Assembly (NCBI GenBank): GCA_022711405.1
Contig: JAKLFC010000003.1
Coordinates: 124,001-188,000 of the forward strand
Direction: 5' to 3'
Source: Bacteroidota bacterium
GTDB taxonomy: Bacteria; Bacteroidota; Bacteroidia; Bacteroidales; JAGONC01
DNA length: 64,000 nucleotides
Positions 41,743 to 51,900 of this stretch are shown here, piece after piece; within the stretch, counting starts at the first letter, position 1; the number at the start of each line of letters is the position of its first letter. The notes beneath the pieces were generated by a model, which worked only from the letters and a program-made list of their open reading frames with translations, did no database searches and was not told the DNA's origin. A program made the position numbers and the translations under genes.

Positions 41743-41783
41743 GATAGTAAATATGAAGCATGAAATAGTAAATAGTAAATAGT
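41742..41783 (+). repeat. Heptamer array starting at the GH38 stop codon
   Basis: Six words in register: GGATAGT, AAATATG, AAGCATG, AAATAGT three times. The first base is the last base of the TAG stop. Bases 41753-41778 recur, inverted and identical over 26 bases, at 58167-58192. Confidence 0.92.
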
Positions 41784-41800
41784 ATAGGATGCATATTAAT

Positions 41801-43234
41801 ATGAAGCGTTCAATTATATCTGTTTTCATTATTCTGATCGTAGTCTGTTTCGGCACCCCATCAGTTTCCCAGAATTCAGAAAATTCCAGGTCCGAAAATT
41901 TCCATACCCTTTGCCGGTACCTGAACAAGAACCACATGTTCAATGGTAACATTTTAATTGCAGAAAAAGGAAAACCGGTCTGCGAATGCACGATTGGGTA
42001 TGCCAGCCTGGAAAACAAACAACGTTTAACGGAGAATTCCATTTTTGAACTGGCATCGGTGTCCAAACAATTCACCGCTACCGGTATCCTGATCCTTGTG
42101 GAAGAAGGTGAGATCTGCGTGGACCAGCTCGTGGATTTTATCCTGCCGGATTTTCCCTATACCGATATCACCATTCGAAACCTGCTTACCCATACTTCGG
42201 GATTGCCTGCGTATGAAGAACTCTTTGAGAAATACTGGGACCGGTCGAAGATTGCTACAAATAAGGATGTTCTCGATATGCTCAGGAAGTACGCTCCTCC
42301 CGTACATTTCGCTCCCGGTGATCAATGGGAATACAGCAATACCGGTTATGTGATGCTGGCCTGCATCATTGAGCAGGTTTCAGGACTCCCGTACGCTGAA
42401 TTCATGAAAGAGTACGTGTTTGAACCGCTTGGACTGCATAGTACACTGGTCTATTCCCGCAGATACAGCCCGGGATCAATTCCTGACTATGCATATGGCT
42501 ATGTAAAGGATCATGAAGAGAATTCCTATGTCCTGCCTGATCTCCTTCCGTCGGAGGATTATGTCATCTATCTCGATGGAATCCAGGGCGACGGATGCGT
42601 GAATTCCACCGCTGAAGATCTGGTGAAATGGTGCCAGGCAGTGCAGCGTAAGGATCTGATTAGTGAGAAATGGTGGGATGAGGCGTTGCGGCCTTCTGTA
42701 CTGAACAATGGAGATACTACCGATTATGGTTTTGGATGGCGCATCGAGAAGGATTCAACGGATGGCAGGATCATTTCACATGGCGGAGGCTGGCCTGGGT
42801 ACCGGACCTTTGATATTCAGTACCTGGATAAGGATATTACGCTTGTGTACCTGTGCAATATGGAGCCCGCCTCACGTACCCAGCACCAGATCCTGCAGGC
42901 TATGAAAGATATTGCCAATGAGAGGCCATTTCAGATGCCATCGGTTCCGGTCAAGAGAAAAGTGGCAGGGATCGATAAAAGTATATATACACTGTATACA
43001 GGGACCTATTGCCTCGACAGCGCAACCGTGGTAACGATTACCACTGACGGTGAAAAACTGCTGGCTCAGAGACGCGGAGGTACTCCGACCGAAATTCTCC
43101 CGGTAAGCAAGAGCCGTTTCTTCGTCCCGGGATCAGAAACCGAGATTGAGTTTCTGCAGGATGGCCAGGGGAAGATCACTTCCATCGCCATCCTTCAGCT
43201 GGGTACAACCATCCTCATCAGGCAGGAGGAATAG
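41801..43234 (+). CDS. Serine hydrolase of the class C beta-lactamase/DD-peptidase fold
   Basis: 477 residues from ATG 41801 (another ATG lies at 41789). Signal peptide ends PSVSQ. Catalytic SxxK: Ser86-Lys89 (ASVSKQ); YxN: Tyr178 (YSNTGY); third motif HGGGWPGY (about 328). The C-terminal domain (about 395-477) is a small beta-barrel like that attached to many family members. Such enzymes include esterases, D-amino peptidases and beta-lactamases; sequence cannot separate them. Secreted to the periplasm. It closes the sugar block and may deacylate or hydrolyse esters on the glycan, but this is inference. Confidence 0.88.
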   Translation: MKRSIISVFIILIVVCFGTPSVSQNSENSRSENFHTLCRYLNKNHMFNGNILIAEKGKPVCECTIGYASLENKQRLTENSIFELASVSKQFTATGILILVEEGEICVDQLVDFILPDFPYTDITIRNLLTHTSGLPAYEELFEKYWDRSKIATNKDVLDMLRKYAPPVHFAPGDQWEYSNTGYVMLACIIEQVSGLPYAEFMKEYVFEPLGLHSTLVYSRRYSPGSIPDYAYGYVKDHEENSYVLPDLLPSEDYVIYLDGIQGDGCVNSTAEDLVKWCQAVQRKDLISEKWWDEALRPSVLNNGDTTDYGFGWRIEKDSTDGRIISHGGGWPGYRTFDIQYLDKDITLVYLCNMEPASRTQHQILQAMKDIANERPFQMPSVPVKRKVAGIDKSIYTLYTGTYCLDSATVVTITTDGEKLLAQRRGGTPTEILPVSKSRFFVPGSETEIEFLQDGQGKITSIAILQLGTTILIRQEE

Positions 43235-43258
43235 CCGCATACAGTCTGGTTGGAAGTC

Positions 43259-44812
43259 TTATTCCTTATTCGAATTTGGCCAGTTGAGGGTCAATCCAAG
43301 GAACAGGTTGATCTGGTTCGACGTGATGTTCATCGTGTTGGTACGGGTGCCCTGCAAAGCAGCATGTTCTTCCGTATTGTACTCTACCGGATCTGAAAGA
43401 TTCAGCAGCTGTTTTTGATCTTTCCGCTTTCCAACGGAATAGCTGATACCTGCATTCACCACGTTTTTCAGGATATTGAAGCTGGTACCAAGTGAAAAGT
43501 GGTACATATCCACCGATTCAGTGATGAGTTGGTTAAGATCTTCGTATTCACCGTAATCGAAATTCTTCGCTGTATTGAAATCGGTACGGAAGCCGGCCAG
43601 GATAAGGGCGTTATCTGTTGCTCTCCATTTGGCTCCAAGCGCTACATTGACCACAGGCCGGGCACCGTTTGCACATTCCATCCACTGCTGGCTGGTCGGT
43701 TCATTTTCGTCAATGCCGGGTGTAACGATGGTATGGTCCTTCACTTTCGTCATGATATACGGATTCAGCTTATGAAAATACTCAAGGCTGGCATAGTAGG
43801 TCTTTCGCAGATCCGGTGTCCGGTAAGCAATTCCCAAGCCCAGGGAGAGGGGATCTTTATAGTTGACCGAAACCTGCTTCTTTGCCTGGGTATCCTCGAT
43901 GAGAAAATCCGGGAAGAAGCCTGATCCATCCGGATTCATGATATTTTGTTGTTGTTCAGTTTTCAACAGTTGTTTCCCGTCCTCATACACACCGAGCGAA
44001 GGGAATTCCATTTTCAATCCGAAATCCACCCTATCCGTATGATAATGGATACCTCCTTTGAAAAGCAGCCTGTAATCATTGAATTTGACATGGTAACGGA
44101 ATTCATAGGTGGCAATGTGCGATGCAGAATCAGGAATCCCCTGGCCGTCATCAGGTTCAAAGGCAGCCATATCATAAACGTTCCAGTATTCAAGCGTTTT
44201 GAACAGGCCAAACAGGCTGGCGCCCACCGAAAGGTGCTCATTGATCTGGTAGGAGCTTCCAAGTCCGACCCAGTAGTCATCAAATTCATCGTTGACCACA
44301 TAGTTTGCCACATACATTTCATCACCCGGATTGAACATCAAAATGTCCGTCTGCAGTAGTTTATTAAAGGAAAGTCGCCGGTTATAGGTTTCTTTGGAAA
44401 AAGTAGCCAGCTCAAAGGTAAGCTTATCATTCAGTTTCGATTTCACGAGGTAGGATACAAAACGAGGCCGGAACGCAAGGGATGACTGCTTAAGGTGATA
44501 GTCCCTGCCCAGTGCATTTTCCCACGAGCACCAGTCGTAATAGACCAGGCTGGTATTCAGTGAGAACGACGACTGGCCGGTGGCTGAAATCGTCGCAGGA
44601 TTGTAGAATATCGAAGCTGTACCGGATCCTCCGCCGATGACTGCTCCGCCTAAAAGGGAGGATTCCTCGCTGAAGCTGTATGTGTAATAGCGGTGTGATT
44701 GGGCCGTGAGCGGGATGGAATGAAGAAGCATCAGGGAAAGAATAAAGAAGAGCTTTCTTCCTGTCGCTCGGAGGTCTGATGAGTAAGTCGGATAATGTAA
44801 CCTACATATCAT
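43259..44812 (-). CDS. OmpP1/FadL-type outer-membrane protein
   Basis: 517 residues from ATG 44812, two bases after the mutB stop; the longer frame to 44947 would overlap mutB and is rejected. After the signal peptide (ends PLTAQS) comes an N-terminal segment EESSLLGGAVIGGGSGTASIFYNPATIS, the Asn-Pro-Ala loop seen in FadL/OmpP1 proteins, and then barrel strands with alternating aromatic residues to the C-terminus (GLTLNWPNSNKE, not a strict C-terminal Phe). FadL-like channels import hydrophobic substrates. Placed directly behind methylmalonyl-CoA mutase, it could supply fatty acids or related carbon compounds, which is inference. Ligand unknown. Confidence 0.78.
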   Translation of the reverse strand: MICRLHYPTYSSDLRATGRKLFFILSLMLLHSIPLTAQSHRYYTYSFSEESSLLGGAVIGGGSGTASIFYNPATISATGQSSFSLNTSLVYYDWCSWENALGRDYHLKQSSLAFRPRFVSYLVKSKLNDKLTFELATFSKETYNRRLSFNKLLQTDILMFNPGDEMYVANYVVNDEFDDYWVGLGSSYQINEHLSVGASLFGLFKTLEYWNVYDMAAFEPDDGQGIPDSASHIATYEFRYHVKFNDYRLLFKGGIHYHTDRVDFGLKMEFPSLGVYEDGKQLLKTEQQQNIMNPDGSGFFPDFLIEDTQAKKQVSVNYKDPLSLGLGIAYRTPDLRKTYYASLEYFHKLNPYIMTKVKDHTIVTPGIDENEPTSQQWMECANGARPVVNVALGAKWRATDNALILAGFRTDFNTAKNFDYGEYEDLNQLITESVDMYHFSLGTSFNILKNVVNAGISYSVGKRKDQKQLLNLSDPVEYNTEEHAALQGTRTNTMNITSNQINLFLGLTLNWPNSNKE

Positions 44813-44813
44813 T

Positions 44814-46967
44814 TTATGCTTTTCTTGTTTCGATAAGGATTTCCAGCAGGCGAATACCGCAATCGGAGATGACTGAACCTGGTCCGAAGATGGCCACCAC
44901 ACCTTTCTGATAGAGGTAATTATAATCCTGTGGGGGAATGACTCCACCCACGATCACCATAATATCCTCACGGCCATGGTTTTTAAGTTCATCGATCAGT
45001 TTGGGCACCAGTGTTTTGTGGCCGGCAGCCAGGCTGGAAACGCCCAGGATGTGCACGTCGTTTTCGACAGCCTGCATGGCGGCTTCTTCCGGTGTCTGGA
45101 AGAGGGGACCGATGTCCACGTCGAATCCGATGTCGGCAAAGCCCGTCGCGACCACTTTTGCGCCCCGGTCATGGCCGTCCTGACCCAGTTTGGCCACCAT
45201 GATCCTGGGGCGCCGTCCTTCCATGGCGGCAAACCGGTCTGCCAGCTGGCAGGCGGTACTGAAGCTTTCGTCACCTTTGGATTCGGCGGAATAGACGCCT
45301 GAGATGGATCGGATCACGGCCTTGTACCGTCCGAACACCTTCTCGCAGGCCAGGGATATCTCTCCCAGGGATGCTCTTTTCCTGGCCGCATCCACCGACA
45401 ACTCCAGCAGATTGTCTTCTCCCGACGCGCAGGCCCTGGTGATCGCTTCCAGCGCCTGCTCCACCTCCTTCTCGTTCCGGCCGGCACGCAACTGACGCAG
45501 CCGTGCGATCTGGGACTCGCGCACTGCGGTGTTGTCCACTTCCAGGGTTTCAATGGGTTCGGCCTTCTCCAGCCGGTATTTGTTGACTCCCACGATCGTG
45601 TCCTGGTTTGAGTCGATGCGGGCCTGCTTGCGGGCAGCAGCCTCCTCAATGCGCATCTTGGGCAGTCCCGTCTCAATGGCTTTTGCCATCCCTCCCAGTT
45701 CCTCGATCTCCATGATCTCTTCCCAGGCCCGGTGGGCGATCTGATGGGTAAGGTATTCCACATAATACGAACCTGCCCATGGATCGACGCTGCGAGTGAC
45801 ACTGGTTTCGTCCTGGATATAGAGCTGAGTATTGCGGGCGATCCTTGCCGAAAAGTCTGTGGGAAGGGCAATGGCCTCATCCAGCGCGTTGGTGTGCAAC
45901 GACTGTGTATGGCCCATCACTGCTGCCAGTGCCTCAACGCAGGTACGCGTGACGTTGTTGAACGGATCCTGCTCGGTGAGGCTCCATCCGGAGGTCTGGC
46001 AATGCGTTCTTAATGCCATCGACTTTGGATTCTTTGGGTTGAACTCCCTGACAATTTTGGCCCAGAGCATCCTTGCCGCCCTCATTTTGGCAATCTCCAT
46101 GAAGTAATTCATTCCTATTCCCCAGAAAAAGGAGATGCGGGGGGCAAAGGAATCAATGTCAAGCCCGGCATTCACTCCCGTGCGCAGATATTCCCACCCG
46201 TCGGCAAGGGTGTAGGCAAGTTCCAGGTCACAGGTCGCACCGGCTTCCTGCATATGATAGCCGCTGATGCTAATGGAATTGAAACGGGGCATATGACGGG
46301 AGGTGTACCGGAAGATATCTGCAATGATGCGCATGGAATGCTGTGGCGGGTAAATGTAGGTATTCCTTACCATGAACTCTTTCAGGATATCGTTCTGTAT
46401 GGTTCCTGACATCTGGTCGAGGGCCACACCCTGCTCGAGGGCTGCCACAATATAAAAGGCCATCACGGGCAGTACTGCTCCGTTCATGGTCATCGAAACC
46501 GACATTTTATCCAGCGGAATGCCGTCAAAGAGGATCTTCATATCCAGAATAGAGGATACAGCCACTCCTGCTTTACCCACATCGCCGATCACCCTGGGAT
46601 GATCCGAGTCGTAACCCCTGTGCGTGGCCAGGTCAAAAGCGATCGACAGTCCTTTCTGCCCGGAGGCCAGGTTGCGGCGGTAAAAGGCATTGGACTCCTC
46701 TGCCGTGGAAAATCCTGCATACTGCCGTATCGTCCAGGGCTGGAGAACATACATGGTGGAATAGGGTCCTCTCAGAAAGGGAGGTATACCCGCAGCGTAT
46801 TGGAGATGCTCCATGCCGGCCAGATCGTCACGGGTAAAAATGGATTTTACAGGAATGCGCTCCGCCGTGATCCATTCAGGCATGTGGTCCATACGGATAT
46901 CTTTATCCTCGTGATGCCCTGCTGCCACAACAGCATCTAAATCAATCTTCTTAAAATTCGGTTTCAT
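44814..46967 (-). CDS. mutB: Methylmalonyl-CoA mutase, large (catalytic) subunit
   Basis: 717 residues, full length. N-terminal (beta/alpha)8 barrel (about 85-400) with the [21 protein letters not shown] start and the [19 protein letters not shown] and ARNTQ active-site blocks. C-terminal B12 domain with [11 protein letters not shown], cobalamin-binding His599 in the Asp-x-His-x-x-Gly motif, and [11 protein letters not shown]. The enzyme isomerises methylmalonyl-CoA to succinyl-CoA using adenosylcobalamin, linking propionyl-CoA to the TCA cycle (or the reverse in propionate fermenters). It pairs with mutA just upstream; a heptamer array fills their 72-base gap. No epimerase or MeaB/ArgK chaperone gene is in the window. 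Confidence 0.97.
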   Translation of the reverse strand: MKPNFKKIDLDAVVAAGHHEDKDIRMDHMPEWITAERIPVKSIFTRDDLAGMEHLQYAAGIPPFLRGPYSTMYVLQPWTIRQYAGFSTAEESNAFYRRNLASGQKGLSIAFDLATHRGYDSDHPRVIGDVGKAGVAVSSILDMKILFDGIPLDKMSVSMTMNGAVLPVMAFYIVAALEQGVALDQMSGTIQNDILKEFMVRNTYIYPPQHSMRIIADIFRYTSRHMPRFNSISISGYHMQEAGATCDLELAYTLADGWEYLRTGVNAGLDIDSFAPRISFFWGIGMNYFMEIAKMRAARMLWAKIVREFNPKNPKSMALRTHCQTSGWSLTEQDPFNNVTRTCVEALAAVMGHTQSLHTNALDEAIALPTDFSARIARNTQLYIQDETSVTRSVDPWAGSYYVEYLTHQIAHRAWEEIMEIEELGGMAKAIETGLPKMRIEEAAARKQARIDSNQDTIVGVNKYRLEKAEPIETLEVDNTAVRESQIARLRQLRAGRNEKEVEQALEAITRACASGEDNLLELSVDAARKRASLGEISLACEKVFGRYKAVIRSISGVYSAESKGDESFSTACQLADRFAAMEGRRPRIMVAKLGQDGHDRGAKVVATGFADIGFDVDIGPLFQTPEEAAMQAVENDVHILGVSSLAAGHKTLVPKLIDELKNHGREDIMVIVGGVIPPQDYNYLYQKGVVAIFGPGSVISDCGIRLLEILIETRKA

Positions 46968-46978
46968 CCAGACTACTC

Positions 46979-47039
46979 ATTGTCAAATTGTTAAACTGTC
47001 AAATTGTTAAACTGTCAATTGTCAACCGTCAACCGTCAA
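46979..47039 (+). repeat. Octamer/heptamer array inside the mutA-mutB gap
   Basis: Words in register: ATTGTCAA, ATTGTTAA, ACTGTCAA, ATTGTTAA, ACTGTCAA (8 bases), then TTGTCAA, CCGTCAA, CCGTCAA (7 bases). It ends exactly at the mutA stop codon (47040-47042, minus) and fills most of the spacer to the mutB start. CCGTCAA also occurs in the array at 18172. Confidence 0.9.
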
Positions 47040-48953
47040 CTACCCAATCCCCAGCACCTTCTGAAGCTCCCTCAAAGTCTCCAGAACATTCGACCGTACA
47101 TGAATAAAATATCTGATTCCCAGTTCTTTCAGATTTTCCACGATTTCTTTAGGATATCCTGCCAGTACCGGGATGGCAGATTTTCGCAGGGGGAGAATGT
47201 CCTGCTCGCGGATCTCTGCATATTCTTCGTCGGAGCTGCAGAGGATCACAAGTTCCGCATGGTTTTTCACTGCTTCTGCAACACCTTCTTCCAGTGATGG
47301 GAAGCCGATATTATCCATAATTTCGAAGCCGCCGCAGGCGAAGAAATTACAGGCAAACTGGGCCCTGGCACGACGCATGGCAAGATTGCCCCAGGTCAGC
47401 ATAAAGGCTTTCGGCCTGCTCTCTTTCAGCGCATACCTGTCAGTGGTGTAACGCAACTGTTCAAATGCCATGCTTCCCCGGTAGGATACCAACGGCTCAG
47501 CAATGGCCCCGATCGTTTTTTGCCAAACTGGCTGCAGTGGCCTCATCCCGGTTTCCGGATCGGCTTTTTCCTGAAAATGAGGGTACTGATTCGTTCCGAT
47601 AAAGATCTCTTTCCTCTGGGCAATCGCCATATCCCGTTGCTGAGAAGTTTCCCTGATCCGGTCCTGCACAAAACCTTTCTTGAAAGCCTCCAGAAAACCG
47701 CATTGTTCTTCTGTTTCAAGGAACAGAGCCCAGGCTTTTTCGGCGAGCCGGAGGGTGAGGTTTTCGATATAATACGATCCTGCTGCAGGATCAACGACCT
47801 TGTCCAGATAGGATTCTTCTTTCAGGAGCAGCTGCTGGTTTCGTGCGATCCTCTCCGATATGTCATCCCAGCCGGCGATCGCAATATTATATGGTTCAAC
47901 GGTATGGGAATCCGTTCCCGCCAGGATGGACGACATGGATCCGGTAGCGGTCCTCAGCAGGTTCACATAAGGATCGTACAGGGTCATATTCCAGCGTGAA
48001 GTGACGGTATGGATGTTCATCTTGCAAACCACATCATTCGGGGGACCATAGGCTTTCACGATGGTTGCCCACAGAAACCGTGCAGCCCTGAGTTTGGCGA
48101 TCTCCATGAAATAATCCGTACCAGTGGAAAACTGGAACCGCATATGCGGAGCAACCCTGTGGATGGATAATTCCCTTTCGGTGAGCTGTGTAAGGTATTC
48201 CACACCAGCCGCAAGGCTAAATGCCAGTTCCTGAACGATGGATGCCCCTGCCTTGCGGAACAGATCAGCATGTACTGTAATAACCTGAAATTGAGGTAAC
48301 AGGATGGCTTTTTCAATCAGCTGCCTGGCTGTATCAAATCCGGTATCCGGTGACGGTAAATAATTCCCTGTCCGCAAAAGTTCTCCCAGCGGATCAAAAT
48401 CGACCGAACCCCTTATCATGTCGAGGTTCCGGTTATAATGCCTGACCAGTTCCAGGATGATCGTCAGGATAGTTAGGGAAGCCCTTCCGCAAATAAAGTT
48501 GGATTCAATGCTTTCGGCATGGATATTCTTGAACAGCCTGTCGATGTCTTCATAGGTGTAAGTGCCATCCTCATCCAGTATGAAACCCACCGAATCGACG
48601 CCTTTCATCAGGATATCCAGTGCCCTGAGGTTGGCCGCAGAGATGTCCTCCACGGGGATGTCCTGCCGGATCAGCCAGCTGTTGTCCTTACCTGTATTGC
48701 CCCTGATGAAAGGGAACTCCCCGGGGCCGGCCCCAAGGTGCCGCAGATCCTGAAGATCCTCTTCCCTGTAATAGGGGCGGGCCGCAAATCCCTGACCAGT
48801 GTTCCAGAAAAGTTTCTTTTCATAGTCGGCACCCTTCAAATCCTCACGTATCCTTTCCTCCCAGTCGGATGTAGGTATAGAAGGAAATTTGTCAAATAAT
48901 TTACTATTATCTGATGTATTCTTCCTGTCGTTCATATCAGCTGAATTATTCAT
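47040..48953 (-). CDS. mutA: Methylmalonyl-CoA mutase, small subunit
   Basis: 637 residues from ATG 48953 (a TTG at 48968 and an ATG at 48935 are alternatives). It follows MutB along the barrel (VDPAAGSYYIENLTLRLAEKAW, FSTGTDYFMEIAKLRAARF) but its C-terminal B12-like domain (about 510-637) lacks the Asp-x-His-x-x-Gly site, as usual for the non-catalytic subunit that pairs with MutB. Cytosolic. The start overlaps the stop of the upstream restriction-modification gene by 8 bases, an unexpected neighbour for a core metabolic operon; mutB follows after a repeat-filled gap. The likely function is stabilising the catalytic chain. Confidence 0.94.
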   Translation of the reverse strand: MNNSADMNDRKNTSDNSKLFDKFPSIPTSDWEERIREDLKGADYEKKLFWNTGQGFAARPYYREEDLQDLRHLGAGPGEFPFIRGNTGKDNSWLIRQDIPVEDISAANLRALDILMKGVDSVGFILDEDGTYTYEDIDRLFKNIHAESIESNFICGRASLTILTIILELVRHYNRNLDMIRGSVDFDPLGELLRTGNYLPSPDTGFDTARQLIEKAILLPQFQVITVHADLFRKAGASIVQELAFSLAAGVEYLTQLTERELSIHRVAPHMRFQFSTGTDYFMEIAKLRAARFLWATIVKAYGPPNDVVCKMNIHTVTSRWNMTLYDPYVNLLRTATGSMSSILAGTDSHTVEPYNIAIAGWDDISERIARNQQLLLKEESYLDKVVDPAAGSYYIENLTLRLAEKAWALFLETEEQCGFLEAFKKGFVQDRIRETSQQRDMAIAQRKEIFIGTNQYPHFQEKADPETGMRPLQPVWQKTIGAIAEPLVSYRGSMAFEQLRYTTDRYALKESRPKAFMLTWGNLAMRRARAQFACNFFACGGFEIMDNIGFPSLEEGVAEAVKNHAELVILCSSDEEYAEIREQDILPLRKSAIPVLAGYPKEIVENLKELGIRYFIHVRSNVLETLRELQKVLGIG

Positions 48954-51900
48954 TGGTACGACCTTCAATCATCTTAATTTCCTCCTCAGTTAAATTGTAA
49001 AGCTTATAGACCATTTGATCAATTTGATTTTCGAAATCAGTAGTGGTTTTTCCTTGTCGGTTTGCTGAAAAGGTTTGTTCAACGATACTGATAATTGATT
49101 TATGTTGTTGTTTGGTTAAAGATGGAAGAGGAAAGTTATTAATATCTTCAACTAATATTTTTGGGAAAGCTCCTTTTGTAGCCTTGGGAGACGAATTATA
49201 ATGATAAAAAGTAGCTAATTTTGAATTTAGTATTGCCCATAAATATCTAATTGACAAATTGTTGGCTCTTGGAATTATCGAAATTATCTGTGGGTCATTA
49301 ACCAGTTCTTCAGAAACAATACATGCAATGATTGAGGGATTTGTTATTTCCCGTACTAGTAATCTTGTCTGATTGAAATACTTCAAATCAACATAACAAG
49401 CCAGGTGCTTACCATACCATACAAAGCTATTTGCTTTTTTATACGCATATTTGGATAGATTTTCTCCCCAAATTTCCTGTTTGTATTCATCATTTTCTTT
49501 TACCTGACTATGCCATTCACGATTTTTAACGATTTGCTCTGCTTTCTCCTCATCGTAAATTTTTAGTAAATCGCTTTTTCTGTAAGGGATGTATCCTTGT
49601 GAGACATCAAAGTTTAATGAAAGAATAGGATTGTTTTTAATTTTCGCGGTCAAACTAAGTATTTCTGAATTTAATTTAAATACTAATGCCCAATTTTGAT
49701 TATTTGATAGTAAAACATCCCTTGTTGTTAGAGATGGCTCTCTGTTTATTAATTCATTGAATGTTGTGATATTATGAGTTGGACGATATCTAACAGTATG
49801 ATCACTTGTGGTATTAATAAATTGTGTTATGATACATCTAACAGTTGCTGAACTTTCAAAAATATTAAAATCAGTACAATCAAGAATTTCATTAATATGC
49901 CAATCATTAAAAAGTTTTTTACGATAGTCTCTTGCAAATACATTAAATAAAATTGAATTCGGTATTATATAAGTCTTTATTCCCTTGGGTTTTAAGATCC
50001 TTTTAGCAATATTTATAAAGTAATAATAGATTTCAAAATCGGGTACTTTACCTAAAGACTCAACAACTATATTTCTGAATGAGTCTTTAATGGAAACACC
50101 GTAAGGCGGATTCCCAATCACTACATCAAATCCTGTAAAATCACCGTTGTCATCCAATACTTCAGGAAACTCGAAACGCCACTCAAAGGCGTTTTTGTAA
50201 ATGACATTTTCCTTTATTTCATCCAGTTTTCTTTTCAGCTCGCTGATCTCTTTTTCTAATTTTTCCTGTTCTTTTTTTCGCTTTTTAAACAGTTCAGCAT
50301 TCTCCTTCCCATAAGGAGTCTCAGGTTCAAAAAGAAAAGAACCTGTGAAACGGTTATAGAGTTCATTTACTAACTTGTTGAGTTTTTTTCTGTTAGGATC
50401 GTTCTGGCGGATCTCATATGTAAAATCCTGCTTTATTTTCAGGATGAGATCTTCCATTTCCCTCTTCACTTCTTTACTCTTCGTATTGCGATAGGTGGTC
50501 ACCGCTAATCGATAGCCTTCGATGGTCCATTTGCTTTTCTGGAGGGCTTTTTTAAGATTTGCATCCAGCGCATAACGGCTGATCAGTGAATTGCCACATT
50601 TGATGTTGATGTCAATATTCGGCAAGGTTTCCAGTTCAGTAAAATGGGGAGCTTTGTAATAGGAACTTTTCAGCAGCTCGATCCACAAGCGCAAACGGCA
50701 GATCTGGACCGAATTTGGATTGATATCCACACCAAACAGGCAGTTTTCAATAATGGTCTGCCGTTCGTAGAAGATCGTTTCCTGTACCCGCTGGCTTTCC
50801 GTGTTTCGGTAATTATATTCAAAAATTCCATTCTCGTCCGATATGATGAGTTCATCGTTTTCAATTACGATTTCGTAATCACGCAGACGCTTTCCGGATT
50901 TGTCGACCAGAATTCCAAGTTCCGATTTGATGACGATGAGTTCATTGAGGCACGAAACCAGAAAATGGCCAGAACCGACTGCAGGGTCACAGATGCGAAT
51001 TGAATTCATGATTTCATTCGCAACGGTTAAGCTTATTCTGTCCATCCGGTTGTAAAGGTCAGTAAATGTGGCTGCTGCCTCAATATTCTTTCTTTTGAAG
51101 TACTCGTTGAATTTCTGGAGGACAGCCAGTCGCAGGGATTGATGGCTCATGTACATGGTTATAAAACCAGGGGTAAAGATTGATCCGTCTTTATAACCGT
51201 TTATTTTTTCGAAAACTTTTCCTAGTACCGAAGAATTTATTATGGCTTTGTTTTCTTCAGCGATGTCCTCGCCCCCTTCACTGGCAAAATCGAATGCGTC
51301 GAGGAACCTGAACAAATAATCGAGTGTTGGAAGGCAATCACTCTTCTTTTTCTCATCTTTAAGTACTGAGGTGCTGATGAACGTCAGAGTCTCGGAGTTA
51401 TCAAGCGAATTAATCTTAATGGTCTGGTCTTCCAGTTCTGAAATTTCAAACAACGAGCTATTCAGGTAAGGGATGTGGATATATTTCTGTTGTATAGATG
51501 CCGTACGTTCAGTGTAATTTCTTGCCAGAACCTGATGAAAAAGTTTATATAATTCATCATAATCATTGATCATTCCCGAGTGCAGGAAACGGTACTCCTT
51601 GCCTCCCTTATGATACAAAATGAGCTGACCTTCCAGTAATTTAATGAACAGGATACGGTTTATCCAGGTCAGAGTCAGTTCGAGGGCAATACCAAATAAT
51701 TGTGCGTCTTTGGTCTGTCCGAAAATTGTCCTGTCTTTTACCTTATAGAGGATGTCCTCTGTAAGGAGAATGTTCATTGTGTTTTCGATCAGTGAACCGG
51801 CCTGTCTGTTCTTTTCTTTTCGGCGGATGATATTCTTGGTTCCTGCTTTTACTTCTTCAAGCCCTATAATGTACAATAATTCTTTATAGAATTGTTCGTT

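Noticed and set aside
44814..48953. Cobalamin riboswitch before the mutase genes
   Set aside because: The space upstream is coding sequence of the restriction enzyme and shows no B12-box.
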